Assembly (NCBI GenBank): GCA_025363775.1
Contig: JANYLG010000092.1
Span: forward strand, 1 to 46,198
Direction: 5' to 3'
DNA from: Acidobacteriota bacterium
GTDB taxonomy: Bacteria; Acidobacteriota; Vicinamibacteria; Vicinamibacterales; Fen-181
DNA: 46,198 nucleotides
This document shows, piece by piece, positions 1 through 9,502 of this stretch (the first letter of the stretch is position 1; each line of letters opens with the position of its first letter). The notes beneath the pieces were generated by a model, which had not been told where the DNA came from, did not search any database, and saw nothing but the letters and a program-made list of their open reading frames with translations. The position numbers and the translations under genes are program-made.

Positions 1-156
1 CGCAGAGGGGTCGGGGCTGACGATGAGGAGTCGGGAACGGACGCAGACGGGTCGGAACGGACGAGGAAGGGTCGGAACGGACGCAGAGGGGTCGGGAACG
101 GACGCAGAGGGGTCGGAACTGACGCAGAGGGGTCGGGGCGGACGAGGAGGGGTCGG
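1..156. repeat. Degenerate 20-bp tandem repeat array, left copy
   Basis: Seven full units of 20 or 21 bp plus partial ends. On this strand each unit is a 13-base core like GTCGGAACTGACG followed by a 7-base linker (CAGAGGG, ATGAGGA, CAGACGG, AGGAAGG or AGGAGGG). Units start at 10, 30, 51, 71, 91, 112 and 132, with a GTCGG stub at 152. The core varies mainly at AA/GG and T/G positions. The array starts before the window. The same family occurs in the opposite orientation at 20939-21113. The rest of the gap (157-320) holds no gene I can support. A GATAAT at 296-301 is a weak candidate -10 for the gene at 321. Confidence 0.93.
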
Positions 157-320
157 TTGATGGCACGGGATCTTGCAGTGGCAATGGCTGATTGGCGGGC
201 GTGTCGGACGATATCGCCGATTGGGTCTCCTGATTCCGGCCGAAAAACGCGAAGCCGCCGTGGGCCGGGGTGCCGTCGGCAGTCGTCATGTTGCTGATAA
301 TGCCATCGTGACTCGATCCG

Positions 321-2864
321 ATGCCGCAGGAATGGCTCACTCTCCGCGCCGGAACCCTGGTGGAAGCCCGAGGTGACCGCTGGAAAATCGTCGAGATGGT
401 CGATCACGGCGCGTGCGCCTCGTGCCGCATGGTCGGCGCCGCCACGTCGAATATCGGCCTCCGCCGGACGCTGCTGGTCCCGTTCGACCGACCGCGGCCG
501 GTCGAATTCCGAACGCGGCCGCGCCGCGTCGGCCGACACCGGTGGATGTTGGCGCTGCGCTCGCTGCTCGCGGCCGATTCCACGCTTGCCGGCCTTCGCG
601 GCGCCGCGTGCGCCCGTCTCGACCTGCTCGGGTATCAGCTGGAGCCGGCGCTGGCCTGCGCGCGGGGTGCGTCGCGCCTCCTCCTTGCGGACGAAGTCGG
701 CCTTGGCAAGACGGTGCAGGCGGGGTTGATCCTCGCCGATCTCTCGGCGCGAGCCGAGTCTGTTCGCGCGCTCGTCCTGTGTCCAGCCGGCCTCTGTGCG
801 CAGTGGTGTCACGAGCTCGAGGATCGGTTCGGCCTCCGCCCGGATCTGGTGGACCTCGCGACCCTCCGTCGCCTGCTGCAGCACTCGTCGCCCGACGTCG
901 GCCCGTGGGACCGGCTTGGCATTGCGGTAGCGTCGATCGACTTCGTCAAGCAGCCCGACGTCCTCCAGGGAATGGGGCACATCCGCTGGGACCTGCTGGT
1001 GGTGGACGAGGCGCACCTGTGCGCCGTAGCGCCCGAGCGGGCCGCGGCCGTCAACTGGCTGGCCCGTCGGTCGAGGCGCGTGGCGCTGCTGACGGCCACC
1101 CCTCACCCCGGGGAGGCCGGCGCCTTCGACGCGTTGATCCGAATAGGACGGCTGCCGGGCGAAGGACCGCTGCTGATGTTCCGTCGAACGCGGGCCAGCC
1201 TGGGCCTGCCGGTCTCCCGCCATGCTCGCGTGCTCGCTGTCAGGCTCTCGCCCGGCGAGCGTCGAATGCACGCGTTGCTGGAACGGTACACGACCCGGGT
1301 GTGGGAGGCCTCGTCGGCCGGCGGGTCGCGCGCGGACGCCCGCCTCGCGATGATCGTGCTGCGCAAGCGGGCCTCGTCCGGAGCGGCGCCCTTGCTGGCG
1401 TCGCTCGTGCGCCGCTTGCGGTGGCTTGCTGCTCCTGACACGGCCGCGACGTCGCAACTCCTGCTGCCGTTCGACGGAGATGGCGAACACGAAGCCGCGG
1501 ACGAGGAGCCGGGCGCCGTCCTTGCCGCACCAGGTCTCAGAGATGCCGCCGCCGAACGTCAGGTCCTCGAGCGGCTGGTCGATCTTGCCGGCGCCGCGGT
1601 CGAGCACGACAGCAAGTGCCGCGCGCTGGTCCGGTTTCTGCGACGCGCCGGCGAACCGGCGGTGGTCTTCACCGAGTATCGCGACACCCTGTCACATCTG
1701 GCCGGCCTGTTCGCGCCAGCCGGCGGCGTGGCGATGATTCACGGAGGGATGGACCGCGCATCGCGATCCGACGCCGTCCGCGCATTCACCCGGGGAACCT
1801 CGCGCCTGCTCCTCGCAACCGACGCCGCCGCGCACGGCCTGAACCTCCAGGCAAGGTGCCGCCTCGTGATCAACTTCGAGTTGCCGTGGAACCCGCTGAG
1901 GCTCGAGCAGCGGGACGGCCGTGTGGATCGCATCGGCCAGCACCGGGCCGTCCATGCCGTGCATCTGCTGGCCAGGGGTACGAGCGAGGCGAAGGTGCTC
2001 GAGCGCCTGACGATGCGTGTGGAACGAATCCGACAAGTGATGGGCGAGACGGCCGATCTCCTGGGGCGGGTAACAGAGGCCGAGGTCGCGGAGAGCGTGT
2101 TCGATCCGAACGTTGTCCGCTCGCGTCGCAAACCGGCCGGCCGCCGCATCGTCGAGACGTCGTCTCCGCGGTGCAACACGGAGTCGCCATCGGAGTTGGT
2201 CGCCCGGTCCAGCCTGGCGGAGGAGGCCGAAGCCGAAGCGGCAAGGCTGCGGAGTGTGCGCCAACTCGGCCGCCCCGGCGAACTGGTCCTGCAGGGCGTC
2301 CTCGCAAGACTCGATCGAACCGGCCCGTGGTGGACGACGCTGCGGGTCCGACGCGAATGGCGGGCGCCCGACGCAGGCCGCGAGGTCGTCTTGCGCAATC
2401 GCATGCTGGCGCTGTTCCGGGCGGACGTGGTTGACGGACGCGGACTGCTGTTGGATCAGTTCCTCCTCGCGCTGTCGATCGGTCTACAGGGTCGCGACGA
2501 GGAGGACGGAGCGGCAATGCGCCGCCTGTGCGAATCGGACTCCCCCGTGATGGCTGCGCTGCAGGCGGAGGCCGGACGACAGGCGGTCGAACGGCTGGCC
2601 GGATTGAGGACACTGGTGATACCGCGCCTCGAGGCGCGACGCACCCGCGAGGTCGCTGTGGCCCTCGTCGACGACCGCGTGCCCGCCGTCGCCTTTCAGC
2701 CGGGACTCTTCGACCGCCGGGCGCTGCGCGCGGATGAAGAAGACCGCCGCGCACGCAACCTCCAGGAGGAAGAGACGAAGCGCATGCTGAGCTCCCTCGG
2801 GCAAGCGACAGACCTTTCGCTGGCTGGCGCGCCGCGCCTGGTCCTGGCGGCGGTGGGCCGGTAG
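321..2864 (+). CDS. SNF2/RapA-type helicase, DrmD-like (DISARM)
   Basis: An 847-aa superfamily 2 ATPase of the SNF2/HepA class. The sequence shows Walker A DEVGLGKT at residues 124-131, the DEAH box at 229-232, TATPH at 258-262, the C-lobe ATDAAAHGLNLQ near 499-510 and motif VI QRDGRVDRIGQ at 530-540. A small N-terminal region (about 1-75) may be a RapA-like beta domain. The C-terminal 250 residues are Arg/Glu-rich with no recognised domain. In class 1 DISARM, DrmD is a SNF2-like helicase next to an Eco57I-type adenine methyltransferase, exactly the pair seen here (20-bp gap to the next gene). The start is fixed by an in-frame stop at 309-311. No clear ribosome site is present. A generic SNF2 helicase outside defence is possible but less likely given the neighbour. 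Confidence 0.85.
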   Translation: MPQEWLTLRAGTLVEARGDRWKIVEMVDHGACASCRMVGAATSNIGLRRTLLVPFDRPRPVEFRTRPRRVGRHRWMLALRSLLAADSTLAGLRGAACARLDLLGYQLEPALACARGASRLLLADEVGLGKTVQAGLILADLSARAESVRALVLCPAGLCAQWCHELEDRFGLRPDLVDLATLRRLLQHSSPDVGPWDRLGIAVASIDFVKQPDVLQGMGHIRWDLLVVDEAHLCAVAPERAAAVNWLARRSRRVALLTATPHPGEAGAFDALIRIGRLPGEGPLLMFRRTRASLGLPVSRHARVLAVRLSPGERRMHALLERYTTRVWEASSAGGSRADARLAMIVLRKRASSGAAPLLASLVRRLRWLAAPDTAATSQLLLPFDGDGEHEAADEEPGAVLAAPGLRDAAAERQVLERLVDLAGAAVEHDSKCRALVRFLRRAGEPAVVFTEYRDTLSHLAGLFAPAGGVAMIHGGMDRASRSDAVRAFTRGTSRLLLATDAAAHGLNLQARCRLVINFELPWNPLRLEQRDGRVDRIGQHRAVHAVHLLARGTSEAKVLERLTMRVERIRQVMGETADLLGRVTEAEVAESVFDPNVVRSRRKPAGRRIVETSSPRCNTESPSELVARSSLAEEAEAEAARLRSVRQLGRPGELVLQGVLARLDRTGPWWTTLRVRREWRAPDAGREVVLRNRMLALFRADVVDGRGLLLDQFLLALSIGLQGRDEEDGAAMRRLCESDSPVMAALQAEAGRQAVERLAGLRTLVIPRLEARRTREVAVALVDDRVPAVAFQPGLFDRRALRADEEDRRARNLQEEETKRMLSSLGQATDLSLAGAPRLVLAAVGR

Positions 2865-2884
2865 CGGCGGGCCTGACTCCTTCC

Positions 2885-5800
2885 ATGCTGTCCGGTTTCT
2901 CCGGCTCGCTCGTCTCCGGGTACTTCGCAGAGACACTCCTCCACGAGATGTTCGCGGGCGAGCTGGGCGAGGCCACCTGCGAGCAGGCGCGCAAGCAGTT
3001 GCTGCGATGGCGGCGCCAACACGCCCGCGATCTGGGCCCGGTGAGCGCGGCGAGGAGCGTGCACGATCTTTGCGCAGCGCCGTTGGTACGGGCACTCGGC
3101 TTCGATCCGACCATCCTCTCGGTGAGCACGGAGGGGTCGCCTGTCCTCTCCCGGCTTGGCTGTGACGCGTCCATGCCAATGCTGCTCGTCACGTCGTGGG
3201 CCGAACTGCTCGATCCCGCCTGGCGCTCGACGGCGAAGCGGGTCATCGCCGCCGGCCCGGCGTGGTGCCTGTGCACGAACGGCCGCCGGCTCCGGCTGGT
3301 GGATGCCCGCCGCGCGTTCGCACGCTCCTTCATGGAGTTCGACCTCGACTGCGCGGTGGACGACGAATCGTCGTTCGCCGTGCTGTGGGGGCTGCTTCGT
3401 CGCGTCAGCTTCGAGTCGCCGACGCTGATCGGCCGGGTCATTCATGCGTCGTCGCGCCATACGGTCGGCGTGTGCCGATCGCTGCGGGATGGAGTGGTCG
3501 AGGCCATCACGGAATTGATCTCGGGACTTGCCGGCGTGGTTCCGCGTTCGATCGGCACCGCGGCGGTCAGCCTCGACCTCGTCCACGAACAGGCCCTCAC
3601 CATCGTCTACCGGATCCTCTTCCTGCTGTTCGCCGAGTCGCGATGCCTGGTTCCGCTCTGGCATCCGGTCTATCGCGAGAGCTACTCGGTCGAGGCGCTT
3701 CGCGATCTCGCGGAGCGGCCGGGCCGCGCACGTGGCCTGTGGGAAACGCTGCAGGCTATTTCACGGCTCGCCCACACGGGCTGTCGCGCCGGCAACCTGC
3801 TCGTCACCCCCTTCAACGGCCGGCTGTTCGCGCCCGAAGCGACGCCGCTCGCGGAGAGCCGGAGAGTGACCGAGGAGTCGGCGCGACGCGTACTGCTCGC
3901 GCTGTCAACGACGCCGGGACGCGAGAATGGCGGTCGCGCGCGCATCGAGTATCGCGACCTGGGAGTCGAGCAGCTTGGCGCGGTGTATGAGAGCGTGCTC
4001 GATTACCGGCCGCGCCTCGTTCACGCGTCGGCATCCGATCCGCCGAGCCGGCGGTCCCGTCCGAGCGAGTCGTCAGGCGGCGGCGGTCGGGTCCCGCGAG
4101 TGAAGGCGCAGCTCCTGCCAGGAAGCGGCGTGAGGAAAGCCACGGGGACGTTCTACACGCCGAGGTCGATCACCACCTACCTCGTGCGGCGCACGCTCGG
4201 CCCGCTGGTGGCCGGAGCCCCACCCGAGCGGATTCTCTCGTTGCGGGTGCTCGATCCCGCGATGGGAAGCGGCGCCTTCCTCGTGGCCGCCTGCCGTTAC
4301 CTGGCAGGAGCCTACGAGGCGGCGGTGATCGCCCGCGGGGGGTGCCACGCAAGCGACATCTCCGACGCCGATCGACGCGGGTTCCGAAGGCTCATCGCGC
4401 AGCGTTGCCTGTACGGCGTGGACCGGAACCCGATGGCGGTCCAGCTGGCGCGACTGTCGTTGTGGTTGTGCACCCTTGCGCCTGACCGCCCGCTGACGTT
4501 CCTCGATCACCACCTGCTCGTCGGCGACAGTCTCATCGGTGCGTCGCTGGACGACCTTCGGCGACCGCCTCCCGGGAGCGCACCCGGACGTCGACCTCCA
4601 CATCGAGACGCCCCGTCACTGCCGCTCTTCGACGTTGAGGAGATCGGGCCGGCGATGCGCGCCGTCCTGCCAACCAGGCTCCGCGTCGCGTCAATACCGG
4701 ACGAGAGCCTGGCCGTCGTGCGCGAGAAGGAGCGCCTTCTCGCGGGCCTTTCCGGTCCATCGTCACCCATCGCGACCTGGAAGGTCGCGGCGGACCTGTG
4801 GTGCTGCTTTGCGTTCAAGAACGGCAACCCGGCGGCGAACGCCGGTGTCTTCTTCGCGCTGGCGGACTCGGTGCTGTCGGGAAGGTCAGCCCTCCCCGCG
4901 CAGACCATCGCCACCTGGCTCGCCGACGCGCGGGCTGCCGCAGCGGCACGCCGGTTCTTCCACTGGACACTCGAGTTTCCAGAAGTCTTCTACTCACCCG
5001 ACGGGTTGCCGAGCCCCGACGCCGGGTTCGACGCGGTGGTCGGCAATCCGCCGTGGGACATGATCCGCGGCGACAACCAGGGTGATGCGGACCGCGAACT
5101 GGCGCGGGCGGATGCGGCCCACCTGCTCCGATTCGCGAGGTCGTCGGGCCTGTACCGCGAGCAGGGCGACGGACACGGGAACGTCTTCCAGCTGTTCGTA
5201 GAGCGCGCGTTCCGCCTGGCGCGGGCCGGCGGGCGCATCGGCCTCGTCGTCCCGTGGGGTCTTGCCGCGGACCGCGGCTGCGCCCCGCTTCGGAGACTAC
5301 TCTTCGACCGCTGCCAGGTGGACTCCTGGATCGGCTTCGAGAACACCGGCGCGATCTTTCCCATTCACAGGAGCGTTCGCTTCCTGCTGCTCACCGCGTC
5401 GACCGGGGGCCGGACCGAGGCAATCCTGTGCCAGCTCGGTCAACGGGATCCCTCGGTGCTCGATTCAGCGAGCGATCTCCCCGGCGACGCTGTGATATCG
5501 GGATCCGTCGTGCTGACCAGGCGGCTGCTCGAGCGGCTCTCTCCCGACGACCTCGCGGTTCCCCATGTGAAGACGACGACGGACCTGGCGCTGCTCGAGA
5601 AGATCACGTCGAACATCCAGCATCTGGCGTCGCCTGACGGATGGGGCGCGGTGTTCGGCCGGGAACTGAACGCGAGCGACGATCGCGGGCACTTCGACCG
5701 CTCTGCGGAAGGACTGCCGGTGCTCGAAGGGAAGCACATCGAACCGTTCCGCGTGTCGGCGCCCGCGGACGTCCGACGGCTGCCAAGGGCGGCCGCCTCG

Positions 5801-6313
5801 AGGCTGCTCGACCGCGCGCGAACCTGGGGGCGTGCGCGCCTTGCCTATCGCGACGTGGCCAGCGCCACGAACCGGCTGACGCTGATCGCAGCCGTCGTTC
5901 CGGCCGGGTGCGTCACGGTGCACACGCTGTTCTGCCTGAAGACACAGCTATCGGCACGCGATCAGGCCTTTCTGTGCGGCATTCTCAACAGCTTCGTCGC
6001 CAACTACCTGGTGCGCCTGCGCGTCACGACGCACGTCACGGCGGGAATCGTCGGGCGGCTGCCCGTCCCCCATCCGCCGGCCGACTCGCAGCTCTACCGA
6101 CACATCGCGGACCTCGCTGCGAGGCTCGCGCGCTCGGTCGAGCCGATGCGCGACGCCGCCTACCCGGAACTGCAAGCCGCCGCGGCGCGCCTCTATGGCC
6201 TGACGCTCGAAGAACTGCAGCACGTGCTCGGGACCTTTCCGCTCATCGACGACGAGACGAAGGCAGGGACATTGACGAGATTTGAATCTGGCGATTTGCT
6301 TCACGAGCGCTGA
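2885..6313 (+). CDS. Eco57I-type N6-adenine DNA methyltransferase, DrmMI-like
   Basis: A 1142-aa protein of the Eco57I/PglX family, expected to methylate adenine in host DNA. Residues 420-426 carry TGTFYTP, motif I DPAMGSGAF is at 457-465, and the catalytic motif IV NPPW at 721-724. The C-terminal third holds a TaqI-type target-recognition region, with EGKHIEPF near 946. The N-terminal part resembles the nuclease-like region of type IIG enzymes, including TNGRRLRL at 131-138. Where those enzymes usually show a hydrophobic ExK strand followed by W and LD, this protein reads LLVTSWAELLD (100-110), so the catalytic ExK appears lost. That fits a methylase-only DISARM DrmMI better than a type IIG restriction enzyme. 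Cotranscribed with the helicase upstream. Methylation motif unknown. Confidence 0.85.
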   Translation: MLSGFSGSLVSGYFAETLLHEMFAGELGEATCEQARKQLLRWRRQHARDLGPVSAARSVHDLCAAPLVRALGFDPTILSVSTEGSPVLSRLGCDASMPMLLVTSWAELLDPAWRSTAKRVIAAGPAWCLCTNGRRLRLVDARRAFARSFMEFDLDCAVDDESSFAVLWGLLRRVSFESPTLIGRVIHASSRHTVGVCRSLRDGVVEAITELISGLAGVVPRSIGTAAVSLDLVHEQALTIVYRILFLLFAESRCLVPLWHPVYRESYSVEALRDLAERPGRARGLWETLQAISRLAHTGCRAGNLLVTPFNGRLFAPEATPLAESRRVTEESARRVLLALSTTPGRENGGRARIEYRDLGVEQLGAVYESVLDYRPRLVHASASDPPSRRSRPSESSGGGGRVPRVKAQLLPGSGVRKATGTFYTPRSITTYLVRRTLGPLVAGAPPERILSLRVLDPAMGSGAFLVAACRYLAGAYEAAVIARGGCHASDISDADRRGFRRLIAQRCLYGVDRNPMAVQLARLSLWLCTLAPDRPLTFLDHHLLVGDSLIGASLDDLRRPPPGSAPGRRPPHRDAPSLPLFDVEEIGPAMRAVLPTRLRVASIPDESLAVVREKERLLAGLSGPSSPIATWKVAADLWCCFAFKNGNPAANAGVFFALADSVLSGRSALPAQTIATWLADARAAAAARRFFHWTLEFPEVFYSPDGLPSPDAGFDAVVGNPPWDMIRGDNQGDADRELARADAAHLLRFARSSGLYREQGDGHGNVFQLFVERAFRLARAGGRIGLVVPWGLAADRGCAPLRRLLFDRCQVDSWIGFENTGAIFPIHRSVRFLLLTASTGGRTEAILCQLGQRDPSVLDSASDLPGDAVISGSVVLTRRLLERLSPDDLAVPHVKTTTDLALLEKITSNIQHLASPDGWGAVFGRELNASDDRGHFDRSAEGLPVLEGKHIEPFRVSAPADVRRLPRAAASRLLDRARTWGRARLAYRDVASATNRLTLIAAVVPAGCVTVHTLFCLKTQLSARDQAFLCGILNSFVANYLVRLRVTTHVTAGIVGRLPVPHPPADSQLYRHIADLAARLARSVEPMRDAAYPELQAAAARLYGLTLEELQHVLGTFPLIDDETKAGTLTRFESGDLLHER

Positions 6314-6379
6314 GGTGATCGAGGTTCTCACTCGTCAGAAGTCAAGGCGTATCGCCCAAGCGAGACGGAGCCGCGGAGA

Positions 6380-6571
6380 TCATTCCAGAGAGAAGGGAGG
6401 CCAATCGTCCTGGGCGACGGGCCGGCGAACAAGCGCGGCGTCACCAAGCAGCGTCTCGAGTGTCGCGGGATCGAGCGTCAGCCACGACGGCACATGCGCC
6501 CGGAGTTCCGCCAGCACGCGGACGTCGTCTGCCGTCGTCGGCAGATCGCGATCGAGATCGAGATCGAGCAT
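6380..6571 (-). CDS. Small acidic hypothetical protein, partner of the nucleotidyltransferase
   Basis: A 63-codon frame starting at the ATG at 6571, eight bases after the stop of the nucleotidyltransferase gene. The frame stays open upstream to an ATG at 6625, which would give 81 aa and a 47-bp overlap. The downstream start is preferred because it restores tight operon spacing. The N-terminus (MLDLDLDRDLP) comes from an iterated GATCGA-like hexamer. The rest is acidic and likely helical, ending DDWPPFSLE. No family recognised. Its position suggests a partner or antitoxin, but it is too short for a HEPN domain. It converges on the methyltransferase gene with a 66-bp gap holding nothing obvious. 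Confidence 0.55.
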   Translation of the reverse strand: MLDLDLDRDLPTTADDVRVLAELRAHVPSWLTLDPATLETLLGDAALVRRPVAQDDWPPFSLE

Positions 6572-6578
6572 CGGCAGT

Positions 6579-7109
6579 TCAGAAGCCGCGTTCCAGCGCA
6601 TGCCACCGCTCCAGTAGATCCGCACGTTCGAAATACCGTTTCACCTCGTCACGATTGACGCCATCCAGTCGGAGCAGATACGCGATATCGACCAGTTCCT
6701 GCCACGTCCGATCGGGCGCGTTCCGCATCGCGTGTACCTTCATCGCAATCAGGTGCTCAGGGCGCGGAACCGCGATCGGACGGCCGCCAGGACCAGTGAG
6801 TATTCTGGCGCCGCCGAACAGGCGGGCGGCGGTGTCTCCCTGGACGTAGACCACATCAACCCGCCCCAGGGACCGGTCCGCATGCAGATGGTTCGAATAG
6901 CCTGACGACCGATGGAGCGTCGAGTAGCCCCGCGACTCCAGGAACCGCACCAGTTCGCCTTGTGCCTCGGCCTCGGTCGCAAGGTCGAGATCGAGCGTCA
7001 TGCGCGGACAGCCATAGGCGGCGAGCGCGACGCCGCCGACGACGGCACAGTGAAAACCGGCCGTGGACAGGAAAGCACCGACCTCGTCGTACGCGCGCCC
7101 AAAGTCCAC
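6579..7109 (-). CDS. Nucleotidyltransferase-fold protein (MNT/AbiEii-like)
   Basis: A 176-aa protein with the DNA polymerase beta-type nucleotidyltransferase signature: GG at residues 25-26, paired aspartates D40 and D42 in TLDLDLATE, and a third candidate carboxylate D85 in GRVDVVYV. The C-terminal half (PEHLIAMKVHAMRNAP) is typical of the AbiEii/MNT-type group often found in toxin-antitoxin and defence loci. The frame is open far upstream only because of GC bias on the strand opposite ygiQ. The GTG at 7109 is the best start: it begins exactly where the domain begins, and CACAAT (7117-7122 on this strand) lies 7 bases before it. Encoded opposite to the drmD-drmMI-like pair and followed by a 63-codon gene. 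Substrate unknown. Confidence 0.72.
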   Translation of the reverse strand: MDFGRAYDEVGAFLSTAGFHCAVVGGVALAAYGCPRMTLDLDLATEAEAQGELVRFLESRGYSTLHRSSGYSNHLHADRSLGRVDVVYVQGDTAARLFGGARILTGPGGRPIAVPRPEHLIAMKVHAMRNAPDRTWQELVDIAYLLRLDGVNRDEVKRYFERADLLERWHALERGF

Positions 7110-7256
7110 GGAGGAGATTGTGACACAGCGCGGACCCGGCTGCACGCCGTGTATCCCTCGACATGGCCTATCCTCTCTCCCTCGTGCCTGCTGGAAGAAC
7201 TGCCAGATCTGGAAGGCGAGTTGCTTCGCGCGCGCTGATGAAGCATCCTCGGGATC

Positions 7257-9017
7257 ATGGCCGCCGCACGAACGCACGCTCCGCCGAACCCCACGGCGTT
7301 TCTCCCGATGTCTCGCGCCGAGATGATTGCGCGCGGCTGGGACGAACTGGATGTGCTCATCATCACGGGTGACGCCTACGTGGATCACCCGTCGTTTGGC
7401 GCTGCGCTCGTCGGGCGCGTGCTGGAGGCGGCGGGCTACCTGGTGGGCATCATCGCGCAGCCGGATTGGAGGAACGGCGAGTCGATCCGGGCCATGGGCC
7501 GACCGCGGCTCTTCGTCGGTGTCACGGCGGGCAACCTGGATTCGATGCTCTCGAACTACACCGCTGCCAGGCACAAACGCAAGGAGGACGTGTACAGCGA
7601 GGGTGGCGTCCCAGGCCGTCGCCCAAACCATGCGGCGGTGGTCTACTCGCAGATGGCGAAGCGGGCGTTTCCCGGCGTGCCCGTGGTGCTCGGCGGCATG
7701 GAGGCGAGCATGCGCCGCGTGGCGCACTACGATTATTGGGAGGACAAGCTGCGCCCGTCCATCCTGGCGGATGCCAAGGCCGACCTGCTCGTGTATGGCA
7801 TGGGCGAAACGGCGGTGCGCGAGATCGCGCAGCGGCTGGCCGCGGGCCGCGCCGACCTCGGCGGCATCCTGGGCACGGCGTTGCTGCTGGGCGCGAAGGC
7901 GACGGCGGCGGCGGATTTCAGCGATTGCCTCGTGCTGCCTTCGTGGGAAGACCTGCAGGCGGACAAGATCCACCTGATGCGGCTGACGAAAGTGGTCGAG
8001 GCGCAGCAGACGCCGCATTGCGGCAGGCGCATGGTGCAGATGCACGGCAATCGCGCGGTCGTGATGGAACCGCCCGCGATGCCCGTGGATGGTCCCGACC
8101 TCGACGCGCTCTACGAGTTGCCATTCCAACGTCGGCCGCATCCGTCCTATGTCGAAGCCGTGCCTGGCTTTGCGACGATCAAGGAGTCCATCGTCGTGTC
8201 GCGCGGCTGTGCGGGCGGCTGCACCTTCTGCGGGTTGGGCTTGCACCAGGGGAAATTCCTCTCCAGCCGCAGCGTGGATTCGGTGCTCGCGGAGATCCGC
8301 ACGCTGGCCGCGTCGGAGGCGTTTCGCGGCACAGTCTCCGATCTCGGCGGGCCCACGGCGAATCTCTACGGCGCGCGGAACGGACATGTGGATGCGTGCA
8401 AGGCATGTCACCGTCCCAGCTGCCTCTGGCCGGCGATCTGCGCGAACCTCGCCATTGACGAGCAACGGGGCATCGACCTCCTGCGCGGTGCCCGCGCGCA
8501 GCCCGGTGTCAAACACGTCTTCGTGCAATCCGGCATCCGCATGGACGTCGCGTTGCGCACCCCGGCGTATCTCAGGGAGTTGGTGCGGCACCACGTCTCC
8601 GGTCACATGAAAGTCGCGCCCGAGCACATGCATCCGGCCGTGCTGCGTCGGATGCGTCGAACGGCTGAGGATTTCCCGGCGTTCATGGAGAAGTTCTTCG
8701 AGGAGAGCGCGGCGGCTGGCAAGGAGCAGTACCTCGTGCCGTACTTCATCTCGAGTTTTCCCGGTTGCACCGACCATGAGATGGGGGCGGTTGAGGAGTT
8801 CCTGCGGAAGGAGAAGTGGAATCTCCAGCAAGTACAGGACTTCATCCCGTTACCCATGACCGCCGCGGCGGCGATGTATGTCACCGGCCTCGACTTCGAC
8901 TCCGAGCAGCCCATTCCGGTGGTCCGCAATGCCGGAGAGCGCGAGCGTCAGAAACGCGCCCTGCGCCCCACCCGGGCGCACCGAGCCCGAAACAGACAAC
9001 TGGATACGGTGGACTGA
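7257..9017 (+). CDS. ygiQ: YgiQ family radical SAM protein (UPF0313)
   Basis: A 586-aa protein of the YgiQ/UPF0313 family. An N-terminal B12-binding-like region runs to about residue 180 ([12 protein letters not shown] near 37-48, [12 protein letters not shown] near 143-154). The radical SAM core has CAGGCTFC at 318-325, the CxxxCxxC spacing characteristic of this family for binding a 4Fe-4S cluster. A second Cys-rich stretch (CKACHRPSC) follows near 380. The family's reaction is not established. The gene stands alone: it diverges from the nucleotidyltransferase (147-bp gap) and converges on the DUF1634 gene. The ATG at 7257 has no strong ribosome site, and a later ATG at 7308 ([13 protein letters not shown]) is possible. 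Confidence 0.93.
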   Translation: MAAARTHAPPNPTAFLPMSRAEMIARGWDELDVLIITGDAYVDHPSFGAALVGRVLEAAGYLVGIIAQPDWRNGESIRAMGRPRLFVGVTAGNLDSMLSNYTAARHKRKEDVYSEGGVPGRRPNHAAVVYSQMAKRAFPGVPVVLGGMEASMRRVAHYDYWEDKLRPSILADAKADLLVYGMGETAVREIAQRLAAGRADLGGILGTALLLGAKATAAADFSDCLVLPSWEDLQADKIHLMRLTKVVEAQQTPHCGRRMVQMHGNRAVVMEPPAMPVDGPDLDALYELPFQRRPHPSYVEAVPGFATIKESIVVSRGCAGGCTFCGLGLHQGKFLSSRSVDSVLAEIRTLAASEAFRGTVSDLGGPTANLYGARNGHVDACKACHRPSCLWPAICANLAIDEQRGIDLLRGARAQPGVKHVFVQSGIRMDVALRTPAYLRELVRHHVSGHMKVAPEHMHPAVLRRMRRTAEDFPAFMEKFFEESAAAGKEQYLVPYFISSFPGCTDHEMGAVEEFLRKEKWNLQQVQDFIPLPMTAAAAMYVTGLDFDSEQPIPVVRNAGERERQKRALRPTRAHRARNRQLDTVD

Positions 9018-9199
9018 CGCCTTCCACTCTCCAGCAGGTCCCAGCCGCCTGGCCCAAGATCAACACCGCGATGGACATGCCACGGGCGCCGCTCGGTGCA
9101 TGGCGTTGGAACAGACCGTGGTTATCGTCCGGCCGTCCCGCGTGGCCGGGGGCCAGCCTCGCCGCGGCGACGCCTGGTCTTCCTCAACCAGTCAGATCG

Positions 9200-9502
9200 T
9201 CAGATTCTGAGAGTGGCGACCATGAGACTCCCGATCAGAATGACGAGGACGCCGCTCGTGAGCGCCACGAAGAGCCAGTCGCGCCCGAGGGCGTACTCGA
9301 CGACCGAGACGACGACGCGTGCGACGGGGGTGGCCATCAGGATGACCAGGCCAACGTGGGTCAGGTTGGCGGCCAGGCCGTGGTTGACGCCGGCAAGCTG
9401 CAATACGAGGCCGGCTGCCAGCAGCAGCGTGCTGCTGATCGTGCCCCAAGTCAGCACCTTGCCGAGCCAGCGTTCCAGCCTGCCGGTGGTTGCCGGGATC
9501 AT
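9200..9502 (-). CDS. DUF1634 family membrane protein
   Basis: A 100-aa protein with three predicted membrane segments (about residues 17-37, 44-63 and 78-97) matching the DUF1634 pattern, including the NLTHVGLVILMATPVARV stretch. Its ATG overlaps the stop of the upstream tauE-like gene by four bases (ATGA, 9499-9502), so the two are translationally coupled. DUF1634 genes are commonly found beside TauE/SafE transporters. The role is unknown, perhaps an accessory subunit. The 182-bp gap to ygiQ downstream (9018-9199) is convergent and shows no gene. Confidence 0.85.
   Translation of the reverse strand: MIPATTGRLERWLGKVLTWGTISSTLLLAAGLVLQLAGVNHGLAANLTHVGLVILMATPVARVVVSVVEYALGRDWLFVALTSGVLVILIGSLMVATLRI

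Noticed and set aside
173-376. 67-codon frame before the drmD-like gene
   Set aside because: No start context or family signal and it overlaps the start of the helicase gene.
2885-6313. Single-chain type IIG restriction enzyme
   Set aside because: The expected ExK in the N-terminal domain is not visible and a SNF2 helicase is paired upstream; DISARM-like is the better fit.
6380-6571. HEPN partner of an MNT-HEPN toxin-antitoxin pair
   Set aside because: Only 63-81 residues and no RxxxxH motif.
7110-8831. Extension of the nucleotidyltransferase frame to 750 codons
   Set aside because: The upstream part is antisense to ygiQ and has no family signal; the domain begins at 7109.
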